The position numbers and the translations under genes are program-made. The notes below the pieces were generated by a model, which had not been told where the DNA came from, made no database searches, and saw only the letters and a program-made list of their open reading frames with translations. Of a stretch of DNA of 5,522 bases, positions 4,390-5,522 are shown in pieces. Source of the DNA: Pseudobutyrivibrio sp. (lineage in GTDB: Bacteria; Bacillota; Clostridia; Lachnospirales; Lachnospiraceae); NCBI GenBank assembly GCA_017557715.1, contig JAFYYE010000368.1, forward strand, positions 1 through 5,522, written 5' to 3'. The stretch's first letter is position 1. Each line of letters starts with the position of its first letter.

Positions 4390-5522
4390 ATAAGACGGTA
4401 AAGGGTTTATTTGATTTTATAGAAAAGAGTCCATCACAGTTTCATGTGGTTGCTAATCAGCGCCAGGTGTTTTTAGATGCGGGCTTCCAGGAGCTTACAG
4501 AGGCAAATGCATGGAAGCTTAAGCTTGGTGGCAACTATTTTGTTACAAGAAATGGTTCATCTATTCTTGCATTTAGAATGCCTAAGAAAGAGTACAAGAG
4601 CTTCATGATTATGGCATCTCACAGCGATTCGCCAACATTTAGAATCAAAGAAATGCCAGAAATGAAGGAAGGCCATTATGTAAAGCTCAACACAGAGCGT
4701 TATGGTGGAATGCTTATGGCACCTTGGTTTGACAGACCACTTTCTATCGCAGGTCGTGCAATTGTAAGAACTAACAAGGGCATTGAGATCAAGCTTGTTA
4801 ATTTAGACAGAGATTTGTGCATGCTTCCATCACTTGCTATCCACATGAATCGTGAGGCGAACGATGGCTATAAGTATAATGCGCAGAAGGATTTACTCCC
4901 TCTTATTTCAATGGATGAAAAGTTCAACCTTAAGGAGCTTGTTGCTGAGTCTCTTTCAGTGAAGGCAGAAGATATTGTTGGTTCTGATTTATTCTTATAT
5001 AACAGAGATGCTGGTCGTGTCTGGGGCGCAAAGGATGAATTCATTTCGATTGGTCGTCTCGATGATTTACAGTGTTCCTACAGCTCAATGATGGGACTTA
5101 TCGGTGCAAAGAATACAGATTCTTCTGTTCAAATTCATGTGACATTCGACAACGAGGAAGTCGGTAGTGGCACAAAGCAGGGTGCAGATTCTACATTCCT
5201 TTACGATACTTTAGTTCGTATAAACGAAGCAATGAACGGAAATAATTCAAAGCTTTTAGAGGCTATTGCAAATTCATTCATGGTATCTGCAGATAATGCT
5301 CACGCACTTCATCCAAACTATGCTGAGAAGAGCGATCCTACAAACAAGGTTTACATGAACGAAGGCGTTGTTATCAAGTTCAATGCAAATCAGAAGTACA
5401 TGACAGATGGCTTGGCTTTCGGTATTTTCTCAGAAATTTGTAAGAAGGCAAAGGTGCCATTCCAGACATTTGTAAATCGTTCTGATGTGGCAGGCGGCTC
5501 TACACTTGGAAACATTTCTAAT
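4386..5522 (+). CDS. apeB: M18 family metallo-aminopeptidase (3' end outside window)
   Basis: This cytosolic zinc aminopeptidase removes N-terminal residues (often acidic ones in this family) from peptides and probably forms large oligomers, as M18 enzymes do. The 379 codons shown are open to the right edge; the family's usual length is about 430, so some 50 residues are missing. Motifs in order: SPSQFHVVAN (15-24); GGNYFVTRNGSS (48-59); ASHSDSP (77-83) with metal ligand H79; GRLDDL (223-228) with bridging D226; DNEEVGSG (255-262) with catalytic E257 and ligand E258; SADNAHALHPN (301-311) with ligand D303 and H306; and NRSDVAGGSTLGNIS (364-378). The last metal-binding His, near the C-terminus, would lie beyond the window. 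The form matches the ApeB-type branch of M18, so the symbol is a family name and not proof of orthology. It overlaps the reductase stop by 4 bases (ATGA), which implies one transcript and coupled translation. Confidence 0.93.
   Translation, partial: MNKTVKGLFDFIEKSPSQFHVVANQRQVFLDAGFQELTEANAWKLKLGGNYFVTRNGSSILAFRMPKKEYKSFMIMASHSDSPTFRIKEMPEMKEGHYVKLNTERYGGMLMAPWFDRPLSIAGRAIVRTNKGIEIKLVNLDRDLCMLPSLAIHMNREANDGYKYNAQKDLLPLISMDEKFNLKELVAESLSVKAEDIVGSDLFLYNRDAGRVWGAKDEFISIGRLDDLQCSYSSMMGLIGAKNTDSSVQIHVTFDNEEVGSGTKQGADSTFLYDTLVRINEAMNGNNSKLLEAIANSFMVSADNAHALHPNYAEKSDPTNKVYMNEGVVIKFNANQKYMTDGLAFGIFSEICKKAKVPFQTFVNRSDVAGGSTLGNISN

Noticed and set aside
1..5522. Mobile elements, CRISPR, tRNA/rRNA, riboswitches, phage or defence genes
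   Set aside because: I found no spaced direct repeats, transposase motifs, cloverleaf or known aptamer cores; gaps between genes are short and accounted for.

Overview
The window is moderately AT-rich and densely coded, and every gene lies on the + strand. The gene types suggest a motile, anaerobic Firmicute, most likely a Lachnospiraceae member of the Butyrivibrio/Pseudobutyrivibrio/Roseburia kind. The reasons are a Gram-positive style flagellin C-terminus, a cytosolic LacI-type sensor fused to GGDEF, strong AGGAGG-like ribosome binding sites and U-tract hairpin terminators. The family assignment is inference from gene content, not from a marker gene.

Layout. (1) Bases 2-631 hold the 3' part of a flagellin gene, cut off by the left edge and closed by an intrinsic terminator at 654-690. 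(2) A 153-base gap carries that terminator, a candidate promoter and a perfect 8-bp inverted repeat (736-768) between the -10 box and the next ribosome binding site. (3) An apparent three-gene unit follows: a 618-residue LacI-type-sensor/GGDEF diguanylate cyclase (785-2641); a 293-residue DEDDh 3'-5' exonuclease with an obligatory TTG start only 4 bases downstream (2646-3527); and a 57-residue charged small protein behind a near-perfect Shine-Dalgarno (3549-3722). It is closed by a terminator at 3727-3761. (4) A second unit holds a flavoredoxin-like flavin reductase (3814-4389) whose stop overlaps the start of an M18 aminopeptidase gene (ATGA). The aminopeptidase (4386 onward) runs off the right edge after 379 codons.

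How the genes may work together. The GGDEF protein has no visible membrane segment or signal peptide, and its sensor half resembles sugar-binding LacI effector domains. It may therefore convert an intracellular small-molecule signal into c-di-GMP, a nucleotide that usually opposes motility; its position next to a flagellin gene fits that. The coupled exonuclease could act on short nucleotides, including linear pGpG from c-di-GMP turnover, but this is only a hypothesis. The reductase/aminopeptidase pair looks like ordinary metabolism.

No mobile element, CRISPR array, tRNA or rRNA was seen, and no gene on the - strand is supported. The points most worth a second look are the inverted repeat before the GGDEF gene, the cyclase-exonuclease-small-protein unit, the CxCxxC motif in the cyclase and a cysteine in the flagellin.
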